Below are positions 50,886 through 58,694 of a stretch of DNA of 64,000 nt, piece after piece. The stretch spans positions 1 to 64,000 of the forward strand of contig JBASFL010000091.1 in the NCBI GenBank assembly GCA_049653005.1, given 5' to 3'. The notes beneath the pieces were generated by a model. It searched no databases. It was not told where the DNA came from and saw nothing but the letters and a program-made list of their open reading frames with translations. A program made the translations under genes and the position numbers. Source of the stretch: UBA2334 sp049653005 (GTDB taxonomy: Bacteria; Pseudomonadota; Gammaproteobacteria; Burkholderiales; Burkholderiaceae_C). Each line of letters starts with the position of its first letter. The stretch's first letter is position 1.

Positions 50886-50916
50886 TTGAGTTCAAGGGAA
50901 TTTCGCCCGAACTCAA
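50886..50916. promoter_or_regulatory. Inverted repeat upstream of the AlpA-like gene
   Basis: The dyad TTGAGTTC-N15-GAACTCAA lies just before the AAAGGAG ribosome-binding site of the alpA-like gene. Two more GTTCA motifs occur upstream between 50856 and 50885. It may be an operator for autoregulation or for an immunity repressor. Confidence 0.45.
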
Positions 50917-50928
50917 AAGGAGCCAAAG

Positions 50929-51126
50929 ATGCTTAACCTCCAAAAAATTGACGCAGTGCAAGGCGTGACGCACTTCGGAAAAACAACGATTTACGCAAAG
51001 ATCAAAACAGACGGATTCCCACGCCCCGTCAAGTTGTCCCGCAAAAATGCATTGTGGGATATGTCAAAGGTACAAGCCTGGATTGAGGCCAAAGTCGCCG
51101 CAACAGCACCTGTGGGGGGTCGCTGA
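50929..51126 (+). CDS. AlpA-type excisionase/transcriptional regulator
   Basis: A 65-residue winged-helix protein of the AlpA/Xis (MerR-like) kind: VQGVTHFGKTTIYAKIKTDGFPRPVKLSRKNALWDMSKVQAWIEAKV. AlpA-type proteins activate int or act as recombination directionality factors in phage satellites and islands. The sequence starts like a DNA-binding helix and includes the typical FPRPVKL motif. ATG at 50929 has AAAGGAG upstream. Confidence 0.85.
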   Translation: MLNLQKIDAVQGVTHFGKTTIYAKIKTDGFPRPVKLSRKNALWDMSKVQAWIEAKVAATAPVGGR

Positions 51127-51128
51127 TC

Positions 51129-51620
51129 ATGGCCACCTCCAAATTCACCGGCGAGATCAACACCACTTCCGGTTTGTTGACGCTCAAATCTGCGGACGGC
51201 AAGCACAGCATCCATTGCCTGCCGTACTCGACATATCACCGCGACAACGAAACGCACCTGAGCCACGGCCTGGCGCTGATCGTGAAGGGCGGCAAGCTGA
51301 CCGGCTTTGACGCGCAACGACTGGCAGACCCCGCTGACAGCACAGAAGCAGCCCCCACCGAGCCGCAAAACCGCACCCTGGCGAAAGCCGCCATCGCATC
51401 GCAGAAGGCCCCCAAGCCTGTCCCGGCCGCGATGCTTGCTGCGCTCAAAAATCTGGCGCGGCAGCCACAGGGCGTGCGGGCCCTCGATGTCAAAAATCAG
51501 ATCGACGTGCCCAACGACAAGCGCGAGCGCATCGCGATTTATGACGGATTGCCCGAGGATCTGCGCCAGGTTTTCGTGGATGCATGCGAGGCAGCCGACA
51601 AGCGCCGGGGGCGCAAATGA
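51129..51620 (+). CDS. Unknown protein of the integrated element
   Basis: A 163-residue protein I do not recognise. Residues 1-65 look like a small beta-rich domain (FTGEINTTSGLLTLKSADGKHSIHC). A Pro/Ala-rich linker follows, then a helical C-terminus (VRALDVKNQIDVPNDKRERIAIYDGLPEDLRQVFVDACEAADK). The stop overlaps the next start as ATGA, which supports a real operon. No function is assigned. Confidence 0.65.
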   Translation: MATSKFTGEINTTSGLLTLKSADGKHSIHCLPYSTYHRDNETHLSHGLALIVKGGKLTGFDAQRLADPADSTEAAPTEPQNRTLAKAAIASQKAPKPVPAAMLAALKNLARQPQGVRALDVKNQIDVPNDKRERIAIYDGLPEDLRQVFVDACEAADKRRGRK

Positions 51621-51988
51621 ACGCTGCCACCGACACCCTGAACACCCTCACCAGCCACCTGAACCAGCGCACAGAGCGTTTGGGCTGGACGCTGGCCCGC
51701 ATGCCCTCCGGCCGCTTCATGGTGACCAAGGGCACCAGCAGCTTGCATTTTCAGGACCGCCAGGGCCTGGAAAGCTGGCTGGCCACTGCCAAGGGCCAAG
51801 CGCCCCAGGCCGTGGGCTTGGATGCACTGGTCACCCGCCTGGCCGCAGTGGGCCTGCAAGGCCGCCACCGCGCCAACCGGGGCTCGATTGCAGTGCGCGA
51901 CACCGACGGCACCCCGCTGTTTGAAACGCGCTCTGCGGCCCGTGTGGAGCGGCTGCTGGCCCAACGCGGGGGCACACACCATGGCTAA
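51617..51988 (+). CDS. Unknown small protein of the integrated element
   Basis: A 123-residue protein of unknown function. It has a helical N-terminus (LNTLTSHLNQRTERLGWTLARM) and two short repeats of a beta-like pattern: SGRFMVTKGTSSLHFQDRQGLESWL and GSIAVRDTDGTPLFETRSAARVERLL are similar in layout. The start overlaps the previous stop (ATGA), and its end overlaps the next start by 8 nt. Confidence 0.62.
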   Translation: MNAATDTLNTLTSHLNQRTERLGWTLARMPSGRFMVTKGTSSLHFQDRQGLESWLATAKGQAPQAVGLDALVTRLAAVGLQGRHRANRGSIAVRDTDGTPLFETRSAARVERLLAQRGGTHHG

Positions 51989-52235
51989 CCCCCAAGCATT
52001 GGCCGAACTCCGCGCCAAATACCCGAAGCCGCATGCGTGGCACCAGTTGGGTGACACCTCGTTTGACTTTCGCGTCAAGCGCATGGATCTCTACGGGCAG
52101 ATCGTGCTGATGGATGACTGGCGGCCGTGCAAGCCACACCCCGACACGTTGCGACCGCACCGCGACCAGCTCGACAACATCCGCGCAGAAATCTGCCTGC
52201 TGTTGTCACTGGAAGAAGAAGCGACCACCCAATAA
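51981..52235 (+). CDS. Unknown small protein of the integrated element
   Basis: An 84-residue protein with a leading helix (ALAELRAKYPKPHAWHQLGD) and an acidic C-terminal helix (LDNIRAEICLLLSLEEEATTQ). It overlaps the preceding gene by 8 nt and is followed by a terminator-like hairpin. No family is recognised. Confidence 0.6.
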   Translation: MANPQALAELRAKYPKPHAWHQLGDTSFDFRVKRMDLYGQIVLMDDWRPCKPHPDTLRPHRDQLDNIRAEICLLLSLEEEATTQ

Positions 52236-52239
52236 AAAA

Positions 52240-52275
52240 CCGGCCTGGCGTTTGCACACCAGACCGGCCCCTTTT
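52240..52275 (+). terminator. Terminator-like hairpin after the small-gene operon
   Basis: CCGGCCTGG pairs with CCAGACCGG with one mismatch, followed by CCCCTTTT. It is weaker than the chromosomal terminators but is placed between the small genes and the primase-helicase gene. Confidence 0.55.
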
Positions 52276-52354
52276 CAACTCACACCAATGCGTTGATTTT
52301 CGGGGTTCGGGCGACTGATTGCAAGCGTAGGCGCCGGGCACAACAAAGCCTGAA

Positions 52355-54415
52355 ATGAAACTGCCAGACAACCTGCCCAGCGAAGGCTGGGCCATTTGCC
52401 GCCGCATTGCGGGTGAGCTGGACAAATCCCCCCGGAGTCCCAAAACTGGCTACCGCATCGGCGTGGACAACCCCCACCAGTGGGGCACCCTTGAGGCCGC
52501 ATTCGCAGCGGCGAAGCACGGCGACACCCTGTCGTTGCGCCTGAACGCCCGCGCCGAACCCCTGTGCGTGATCGACCTTGACGGCCACCGCGACACCCAA
52601 ACGGGCGAGCTGTCCACGCTGGCCACCGAGCTGGTGGCCCGCTGCAACACCTTCACCGAGGTGAGCCAGTCTGGCCGGGGGCTGCACATCATCGGTTTGG
52701 GCAAGCCCCCCGCAGAAATCCTGTCTGGGCAGACCGACGGGCTGAAGTTGGAGCTGTACGACGGCACCACCGCCCGGCACATCGCGTTCACTGGGCAACA
52801 TCTGGCGGGCACCCCCGAGGTACTCAACGAGTTCCCCCCGGAAGTGCTGCCCGACGTGGTGAGCCGCTTCCGCAAGGCCCCCACCAAAGCCACGACCACC
52901 GACACCGAGCTGCCCGACTTCGACGGAATCGACGGCGAGGCCACCCTGGCCCGCGTGGCAGCGGACCTGGCACCCGACATGGTCAACGAGCTGCGGGGCC
53001 TTGAGCCGCTGACCGGGGACGGTTCCCGCCGCGTTGCGCACATGGCTATTTGCCTGCGCAAGGCGGGCGCATCGCAAGCCGGGTGCATGGCCGTGCTGAC
53101 CCAGTGCCCTGGATCGTTCGACATGGCCCTGAGCCACCGAGGGCAGGACGCTGATCGGGCCACCGAGTACCTGTGGAAACACCACGTGCTGAGCGCATGG
53201 GCAGAGCCCAGCGCAGCACATGTACCTGTGGAATTTGAGCCGGTGGAAGACACCGACGCGCCAGACACCGGCAAGCCCTTGGAGTTGGCACCAATCACCC
53301 TTGAGGAACTGAATGCCGCGAAGCTGAGCCCCCGCGCTCTGGTGCCGGGGCTGCTGTATGCCGACCTGCGCGTGCGCATCGCAGCAGGTGGCGTGGGTAA
53401 GACCACGCTGGCGCTGTTTGAGGCCGTCACCGTCGCATTGGGCCGCCCGCTGTGGGGCTTTGCAACGCCAACCGCTCTGCGCACTGTCATTGTGACCCGC
53501 GAGGATTCGCGGGGCATTTTGGTGGCCAGGTTGCGCGAGGTAGCGCGGGAAATGCGCTTGCAGCCTGCTGAAGTTGCCCAAGTGCTGGCGCACGTCAACA
53601 TTCTGGACCTGTCCGCCGCCAACTTCAGGCTGTCCAAAGTGGAGCGGGACGTGGTGACCCCCGACCGGGCAAATATCGGCCGACTGGTGGCCACACTCTC
53701 CCCCTTCAGGCCCGACTGGGTGATCTTTGATCCCGCCGTTTCGTTTGGTGTGGGCGAGGCCCGCGTGAATGATGCCGAGCAAGGGCTTATTGAGGCGCTA
53801 CGCATCGTGCGGGAGGCGCTGGATTGCTGCTGCGAGTTGATCCATCACAGCGGCAAGGCTAACGCCCGCGCAGCCACGGCAGACCAGTATTCAGGCCGTG
53901 GTGGTTCTGCCATGCCCGACGGCGCGCGCATGGTCGCAGTGCTTAACCCCTTGACCCCTGAAGACTGGGTGAAGGCCGTGGGCAGCCCCCTGGCCCAGGG
54001 CGAGACCGGTTTGGCCATGTCACTGCCCAAAATGAGCTACGCCCCCGCCATCGCGGAGCCCGTTTACATCCGCCGCCGGGGTTGGCACTTCGCGCGAGCC
54101 GCAGCAACTGCCCAAACCCCTGAGCAAGCCGTGCAAAACGACGCGGGCCGCGTTGCTGACTTCCTGCGCGCGGAGCTGGCGCAGGGCCGCAAATACAGTG
54201 CCACTTCGCTGGACACCTGTGCCAAACAAATCGGGCTGACACGCGCCGAATTGCGGGCCGCTCTCACCCGCCTTAAAGCCTCCGGGGGTGTGGCTGTTGT
54301 TGGGGGGCAAGGCAAGGAAGACAGCTTCCTGCGCCCCGCTGAGGTGGCCGCAACTTCTGCCGAATTCACCGGCAGAAGTTCCGAAGATTTGGGGGTTGAA
54401 GATGCCCCAAATTGA
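52355..54415 (+). CDS. Primase-helicase replication protein
   Basis: A 686-residue two-domain protein. Residues about 1-210 resemble the archaeo-eukaryotic-primase-like domain of plasmid and phage proteins, with CVIDLDGHRDTQTGELS carrying the acidic pair and FTEVSQSGRGLHIIGLG the Ser-Gly-Arg-Gly-His motif. Residues about 330-560 are a RecA/RepA-like helicase with Walker A G345-GVGKTT (Lys349) and Walker B DWVIFDP (Asp459). The helical C-terminal region would bind DNA. It would replicate the element from a nearby origin, and the iteron-like dyads at 54352-54610 begin inside its last codons. Confidence 0.85.
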   Translation: MKLPDNLPSEGWAICRRIAGELDKSPRSPKTGYRIGVDNPHQWGTLEAAFAAAKHGDTLSLRLNARAEPLCVIDLDGHRDTQTGELSTLATELVARCNTFTEVSQSGRGLHIIGLGKPPAEILSGQTDGLKLELYDGTTARHIAFTGQHLAGTPEVLNEFPPEVLPDVVSRFRKAPTKATTTDTELPDFDGIDGEATLARVAADLAPDMVNELRGLEPLTGDGSRRVAHMAICLRKAGASQAGCMAVLTQCPGSFDMALSHRGQDADRATEYLWKHHVLSAWAEPSAAHVPVEFEPVEDTDAPDTGKPLELAPITLEELNAAKLSPRALVPGLLYADLRVRIAAGGVGKTTLALFEAVTVALGRPLWGFATPTALRTVIVTREDSRGILVARLREVAREMRLQPAEVAQVLAHVNILDLSAANFRLSKVERDVVTPDRANIGRLVATLSPFRPDWVIFDPAVSFGVGEARVNDAEQGLIEALRIVREALDCCCELIHHSGKANARAATADQYSGRGGSAMPDGARMVAVLNPLTPEDWVKAVGSPLAQGETGLAMSLPKMSYAPAIAEPVYIRRRGWHFARAAATAQTPEQAVQNDAGRVADFLRAELAQGRKYSATSLDTCAKQIGLTRAELRAALTRLKASGGVAVVGGQGKEDSFLRPAEVAATSAEFTGRSSEDLGVEDAPN

Positions 54416-54610
54416 GCCAAAAACTTCTGCCAACCCCACCGGCAGAAGTTCTTTTCACTCGGGCAGTTTTCATAGGGGGAATGACTTCTGCCGTTCTGCC
54501 GCCCCTAAGGAAAACAAAAAAACGGCAGAACCCGTTTTTTGTGTTTCCCCGGGCCTGAGGGGAACTTCTGCCGCGTGGTTCGGCAGAAGTTGGCAGAAGT
54601 GGCAGAAGTT
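54352..54610. repeat. GGCAGAAGTT dyad cluster, candidate replication origin
   Basis: The decamer AACTTCTGCC and its complement GGCAGAAGTT occur as three dyads with the same 9-nt spacer: 54352-54380, 54422-54450 and 54563-54591. Two further GGCAGAAGT copies follow directly at 54592 and 54601, and partial copies lie at 54483, 54494 and 54523. The cluster starts in the last codons of the primase-helicase gene and runs into an A+T-richer stretch. Layout resembles iterons of plasmid and satellite origins. Confidence 0.65.
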
Positions 54611-54734
54611 GCCCCAGACGAAGAAATTCCAGATTTTGCAAATTCACAAAAAGCAACCCAGCCCCCTGGCTGGGTGAAAAAAGCACATGCAGCCGGTACG
54701 GCCAAACACATCAACCAACTTTTGAAAGCACCCA
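54416..54734. other. Gene-poor interval after the primase-helicase gene
   Basis: This 319-nt stretch holds most of the GGCAGAAGTT cluster and then an A+T-richer segment (54610-54720). Short frames cross it, including one ending in a histidine run at the CAC/CAT triplet tract near 54760, but none has convincing start signals or family likeness. I treat it as non-coding. Confidence 0.5.
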
Positions 54735-55586
54735 ATGAAAACTGCAAACACCACCAACACCATCACCATCACCACCACCATCACCCAGCGCCAGCAGCTT
54801 GAAGCCCAGCGCACCAACCTTCAGGACGATCTGGCCGCAGCCCAGGCCGCCTTGGCCCAGGCAGAGGCCGCCGCCGCCCCGTTGCTGCGCCAGCGTGAGG
54901 CGCGTCTGGCATCGCGATTGATCGTCCGTTTGCCCGCCCCAGACCACGAAGAGGCCGCGACGCTGCGCACCCACTCCGAGGCTGAGAACCGCGTGGTGGC
55001 CATCGAAGATGCGCTGCGCGACTTGGAGCGCGAGCTGGCCACGCTGGACGGACAGGACCGCGCCAAGTCGGCCGGCAAAAGCGCCAAGGCCGCCATGGCC
55101 GATGCCCAGACCCTGGTGAAGGTCACCGGGGAGCACCGCGCCCGCGTCCAGCAGTTGCGCGCAGTGAAGCAGGCCGAGCTGGACGCAGTCCTGCGCCAGC
55201 AGCAGGCAGCCGAGGAAGCCACCGCACGGGCCGCTGTGGCCGCTTTGCTGGGCCAGACGGCACCCACCCCTGCCGAGGTCCTGGACGAGGGCGCTGTGCC
55301 CCGTTTGGAGGCTGTCATCAACCAACTGAACATCGAGCTGGCCCGTGCTGAGCGCGAAGCGGAGGCCGCAGCCGACAAGCTGAGTGCCTTGGAGTCGCCA
55401 ATCCTTCAGGGCGAGCTGGCGACCGCGCAGGAAGCGTTCACCAAGGGCTTGGAGGCGCTGCTGCCACACCTGCACAACTGGACCCAGGCGAGCGGCCGCC
55501 TGGGCTGGGGCTGGCGCATTGCGGAGCGCGTCGATCTGCCCACGGTGCTGCGCGCATGGCGGCAGGCGAACGGCCTGCCCACCTGA
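54735..55586 (+). CDS. Coiled-coil protein of the integrated element
   Basis: A 283-residue protein. The first 18 residues (NTTNTITITTTIT) are encoded by a CAC/CAT/ACC triplet tract. Residues about 18-110 and 180-260 are Ala/Glu/Gln/Arg-rich coiled coils (LEAQRTNLQDDLAAAQAALAQ; IELARAEREAEAAADKLSAL). The C-terminus ends in WGWRIAERVDLPTVLRAWRQANG. No family is recognised. It may be structural or bind the origin next to it. Confidence 0.65.
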   Translation: MKTANTTNTITITTTITQRQQLEAQRTNLQDDLAAAQAALAQAEAAAAPLLRQREARLASRLIVRLPAPDHEEAATLRTHSEAENRVVAIEDALRDLERELATLDGQDRAKSAGKSAKAAMADAQTLVKVTGEHRARVQQLRAVKQAELDAVLRQQQAAEEATARAAVAALLGQTAPTPAEVLDEGAVPRLEAVINQLNIELARAEREAEAAADKLSALESPILQGELATAQEAFTKGLEALLPHLHNWTQASGRLGWGWRIAERVDLPTVLRAWRQANGLPT

Positions 55587-55851
55587 TTCAAGATATGGAA
55601 CCCGCCCCAAAAAATTTCGGGGGGTCCGATTTTTCGGGGTGGGCCATTTCCAAAAATCAGGAAATCAAGTGGCATGCGCAGAAGGTCTGCGCCCTGGTTG
55701 GGCGCAGCATAGCAAAAAACATGCCAACCAAGTTTCCAAATGCGAAAAACTCTCGATTGCGGGGCCTCTACGCCCCCCCGCGTTTGAAATGTAAACGCCA
55801 GGGGCCCCCTATTCACATTCGGTGCAAGTTCCCCCAGGGGGTGGCAACCGC

Positions 55852-55964
55852 GCACAGACCCTGTGCAGTGTGCCGTGTGCCCTGAGCCTTGGCACCCAGC
55901 CAGCCGCAACCACGCACAGACCCTGTGCCCTGGCACCCAGCCAACCGCACCCACAGCAACTGTG
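55852..55964. repeat. Three GCACAG/CTGTGC dyads in imperfect tandem repeats
   Basis: GCACAG-ACC-CTGTGC occurs at 55852-55866 and 55914-55928, with a shorter relative CACAG-CAA-CTGTG at 55952-55964. They lie within imperfect tandem units that share GGCACCCAGCCAGCCGCA-type sequence. A protein binding site or remnants of decayed duplication are both possible. Confidence 0.5.
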
Positions 55965-56272
55965 CACCGAGCGAGCATCGGTGGGCGAACTGTCACACCC
56001 ACACCATGACCCAGCACCTGAAGCATTGCACCAAGTGCCAGACCACCCGAGCGCCCGAGGGTGGATCAATGCCGGGTGCATCAAGGCGGCCGCCGTGCGC
56101 TTGACTGATCCGCAGGGCTCCAACAGCGTCAAGCGATCCGTGGGGCGCTGGCGTGCACCCCCGACCCCGTCGGTCAACACGTCCAGCGCAAGCCACCCAC
56201 GCATGGGTGGGCCCAGTTGCGCGGTGGTGAGGCGCTGCCCCATGTGACGGTGGAAAGTGACCTGGCAAAACA

Positions 56273-56288
56273 CTGTATGAATATACAT
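56273..56288. promoter_or_regulatory. LexA-like (SOS) box
   Basis: CTGTATGAATATACAT resembles the proteobacterial LexA box CTGT-N8-ACAG, with one mismatch in the right half (ACAT). It lies about 100 nt upstream of the zinc-ribbon gene and the SRAP gene, which may be cotranscribed. Confidence 0.4.
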
Positions 56289-56387
56289 GCCAGCGATGGC
56301 CAGGGAGCTGGCGCTGGTATAAATCCCGAGCGCGACAGCCGCCCGCAGGGGGCGCGCGCGTGAACCATCACCAGGGAGGGAAAACCA

Positions 56388-56951
56388 ATGAAAAGAGAAT
56401 GTTTGAAGTGCGGCCACCACAACCTTGAAGCCACTGGCGGAGAGTTTGAAGGCTGCCCGAAGTGCGGTGCGATTTACTCCAAAGTGGAGAAAGCCATAAG
56501 GCAACAGGAAGCGAGCGGCGGGCCCGTGTCCCGGTTTCAGGACTCCACCCAAGCCCAACGCCCACTACCCGCAAACGCCGCCCCCACTCCACCACATGCC
56601 GCAGCAGTGCCACCACCACCGCCACCCAACCAGGCAAAGGAGTCCCTGTTTTTGGGTCAACTGCGGGGCGGCAGCGCGTACTCAACGTACAGGGCCTTGG
56701 TGAAATTCTTCTACGTGTTTGGGTTGGTACTCGCCGCCCTTGCTGCCGTGGGGACCGCTGTGGCAGTGGCTAACGAAAAAGGGCCCACCCCAGTAATGAC
56801 CGTGATTGCGGGTGTCGGGCTTGCGCTTTTTCTGCTTTTCATGGCCCGGCTGTACCGTGACGTTTCCCTGATGTTGTGCGATGCGAGTGACGCGTCTATC
56901 AAGTCTGCGGAACTGTTGCAGCAACTGCTGGCAGAAAAGCGCCACGACTGA
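56388..56951 (+). CDS. Zinc-ribbon membrane protein of the integrated element
   Basis: A 187-residue protein. An N-terminal zinc ribbon has two knuckles (CLKCGHHN and CPKCGAIY), followed by a Pro-rich linker (VPPPPPPNQ) and two membrane helices near residues 105-127 (FYVFGLVLAALAAVGTAVAV) and 135-155 (VMTVIAGVGLALFLLFMARL). The C-terminus is a short amphipathic helix. It starts after GGGAGGG and is followed 2 nt later by the SRAP gene. A toxin or stress-related role is possible, but none is recognised. Confidence 0.7.
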   Translation: MKRECLKCGHHNLEATGGEFEGCPKCGAIYSKVEKAIRQQEASGGPVSRFQDSTQAQRPLPANAAPTPPHAAAVPPPPPPNQAKESLFLGQLRGGSAYSTYRALVKFFYVFGLVLAALAAVGTAVAVANEKGPTPVMTVIAGVGLALFLLFMARLYRDVSLMLCDASDASIKSAELLQQLLAEKRHD

Positions 56952-56953
56952 CC

Positions 56954-57613
56954 ATGTGCACCCGGTACGTGTCACCCACCCAGGCGGACCTTGAGCGCGA
57001 ATGGCACATTGGGGGCCGCAACCCGCCACGCTGGTGGGAGCCCGCCATGTACCCGCGCGCGCAGGGGCCCTTCATTCGACCCGACCGCGTGGACCCTGGG
57101 CAAGGGGTGGAGCTGGTGGTGGGCCAGTGGGGTTTGATTCCGCACTTTGCCCAAAGCCCGAAGCTGACCTACTCCACCTGCAACGCCCGCAGAGAGGAAA
57201 TGGCCACGAAAGCCAGCTACCGGGGGCCGTGGGCGCGGGCCCAGCGTTGCGTGATCCCGGCGGTGTCGTTCGATGAACCCTGTTGGGAGACCGGCCGCAA
57301 CGTCTGGTGGAGTTTCAGACGGGCAGACGGTGCGCTTTGGAAACTGGCAGGGCTCTGGGCCACCTGGATGGACCCGCAGACCGGTGAGGGGCACGAAAGC
57401 TTCACCATGCTGACCATCAACGCAGACAGCCACCCGGTGATGTGCCGCATGCACAAGCCCGACCCGAAGTTGTCACCCGGCCAGCAGGACAAACGCAGCG
57501 TGGTGGCCCTGGCTGACAGCGACGTGGGCGCGTGGCTCTATGGCACCCAGCAAGAGGCCCGGGCGCTGTTGCGGCCGCCCCCAGTGGAGTGGATCGAAGC
57601 CACCCATGGGTGA
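56954..57613 (+). CDS. SRAP-domain protein (YedK/HMCES-like)
   Basis: A 219-residue SRAP protein. The start MCTRYV supplies the catalytic Cys2, which in YedK and HMCES crosslinks to abasic sites in single-stranded DNA. The active-site region shows NARREEMATKASYRGPWARAQRCVIPAVSFDEPCWE and MLTINADSHPVMCRMHKP, corresponding to the family Asn-Ala-Arg-x-Glu and His-x-Arg-Met-Pro motifs. It would protect replication forks, and YedK-like genes are often SOS-associated, matching the LexA-like box upstream. Confidence 0.9.
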   Translation: MCTRYVSPTQADLEREWHIGGRNPPRWWEPAMYPRAQGPFIRPDRVDPGQGVELVVGQWGLIPHFAQSPKLTYSTCNARREEMATKASYRGPWARAQRCVIPAVSFDEPCWETGRNVWWSFRRADGALWKLAGLWATWMDPQTGEGHESFTMLTINADSHPVMCRMHKPDPKLSPGQQDKRSVVALADSDVGAWLYGTQQEARALLRPPPVEWIEATHG

Positions 57614-57667
57614 CCCTCGGGCCTTGTGGCTTGCCTAGAATGCCTGCCTGATCTACCAGGGGGAAAA

Positions 57668-58219
57668 ATGAAGTTCACAGCGCCAGCAGTGCTGCTGGCC
57701 TTGGCCGCTTTGGCCACACCAGCGCACGCCGTGTTCAAGTGCAAGGGGCCCACCGGCACGCCCGTATTTCAGGAAACGCCATGCGCGGGTGAGGGCCAGG
57801 CGTTGCAGGTGAAGCCCGCCTCAGGCGCTGCCCCTGTGCCCACGAAGCCCGCAGCGACTGCAACCGAGGGCAGCGCCGCCGACAGCCGACCGCCCGAGAC
57901 ACTCGCAGAGCGCATCAACCGCAACACCGAGACCGCAGCGAAAGAACGACGGGTGCGAGAGGTGCAGGGCAGCTTCCTGCCACGGGCGCAGGCCCAGCTC
58001 GCCGCCCACCGCAGCGCATGCGACTCGGAATACCGCTCACTCCAAAACAAAAAGAACCAATCGGCCAACAACTTGGCGGGCGCGACGTGGGAGCAAAGCA
58101 TTTCTTCTGAAATGTCGGCCCTGATGTCCCGCTGCGATTCCAAGGCCCGAGATTACGAGCGCAACATTGATCAACTGACCAGGGAGTGCACCTCACTGGG
58201 TGGCTGCAAGGGCATGTGA
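57668..58219 (+). CDS. Exported DUF4124-type protein of the integrated element
   Basis: A 183-residue predicted periplasmic protein. The signal peptide is MKFTAPAVLLALAALATPAHA. A DUF4124-like segment follows (VFKCKGPTGTPVFQETPCAGEGQALQVK), then a charged helical region and a conserved-looking Cys set near the C-terminus (SRCDSKARDYERNIDQLTRECTSLGGCKGM). The ATG has GGGGGAAAA upstream. The function of DUF4124 is unknown. A chromosomal protein of the same domain is at 45182. Confidence 0.75.
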   Translation: MKFTAPAVLLALAALATPAHAVFKCKGPTGTPVFQETPCAGEGQALQVKPASGAAPVPTKPAATATEGSAADSRPPETLAERINRNTETAAKERRVREVQGSFLPRAQAQLAAHRSACDSEYRSLQNKKNQSANNLAGATWEQSISSEMSALMSRCDSKARDYERNIDQLTRECTSLGGCKGM

Positions 58220-58495
58220 ACTGCACAAGCCCTTCACCCTGTCCGAGCGCAGCGGGGTGGGGTCTGGGGCTACCTTCCAGCGGCCGGAAAGGTTGTGAGC
58301 CCACCGCCCTGGGCTGGTTGTTGCCCGAGCATCGCGCGGGGTCAATTTCACCACCTGGGTGACCCCCGCTACTGGACAACCTTTTGCGCAAGGTTGTGGG
58401 GCACAACCGGGGAGAGGTTCACACCTTTTTCGGTGTTTGGTGCTCAAGGTTGAAGGCCCCACGATTTGGGCTCCCACCACTTGAAGGAGCCCTTG
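58220..58495. other. Intergenic interval with GGTTGT repeats and a palindrome
   Basis: This 276-nt stretch contains the perfect dyad ACAACCTT-N6-AAGGTTGT at 58376-58397 and further GGTTGT or ACAACC copies at about 58292, 58317 and 58402. No RNA gene or frame is convincing. It may be a regulatory region for the two small genes downstream. Confidence 0.45.
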
Positions 58496-58681
58496 ATGCC
58501 CAACGATCTGACCACCCACGCCGCCGATCAACTGACCACGCATGTTTGTGTGGCCCATAGCCTTGTCGCTGTGCTGCTGGCCGCTGAAGACACCCAGCAC
58601 ACCGACCCCGACGCGCTGGGCTGGTGCCTGCAAAGCGTGCTGCAACAGCTCGAAGCCGCCCGCCGTCTGCTGGCCGCTTGA
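58496..58681 (+). CDS. Small unknown protein of the integrated element
   Basis: A 61-residue, mostly helical, Ala/Leu-rich protein (THVCVAHSLVAVLLAAEDTQH; LGWCLQSVLQQLEAARRLLA). The ATG follows GAAGGAG. It is probably the first gene of a pair with the next frame, which it precedes by 13 nt. No family is recognised. Confidence 0.6.
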   Translation: MPNDLTTHAADQLTTHVCVAHSLVAVLLAAEDTQHTDPDALGWCLQSVLQQLEAARRLLAA

Positions 58682-58694
58682 AGGAGTCCGCACC

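Larger units (their letters stand above)
55587..56387. other. 801-nt interval without a convincing gene
   Basis: This interval holds a GC-rich hairpin at 55687-55707 (CTGCGCCC with GGGCGCAG), imperfect tandem repeats with GCACAG-N3-CTGTGC dyads at 55852-55964, and a LexA-like box at 56273-56288. A 31-codon frame at 56006-56104 begins MTQHLKHCTKCQTTRAPEGG and has one CxxC knuckle; it could be a truncated zinc-finger gene. A frame at 55595-55885 has no support. The rest shows nothing recognisable. Confidence 0.5.

Noticed and set aside
54352..54610. CRISPR array
   Set aside because: The repeats are 10 bp, occur in both orientations and have spacers of 9 or about 40 nt, which does not fit CRISPR repeats. 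No cas gene is nearby.
54539..54802. A frame ending in a histidine run in the element
   Set aside because: The histidines come from a CAC/CAT triplet tract, the frame overlaps the coiled-coil gene in another frame, and it has no convincing ribosome-binding site.
55556..55885. A 109-codon frame after the coiled-coil gene
   Set aside because: It crosses a stable hairpin and the tandem repeats, with no domain or start signal. It is kept only as a weak possibility.
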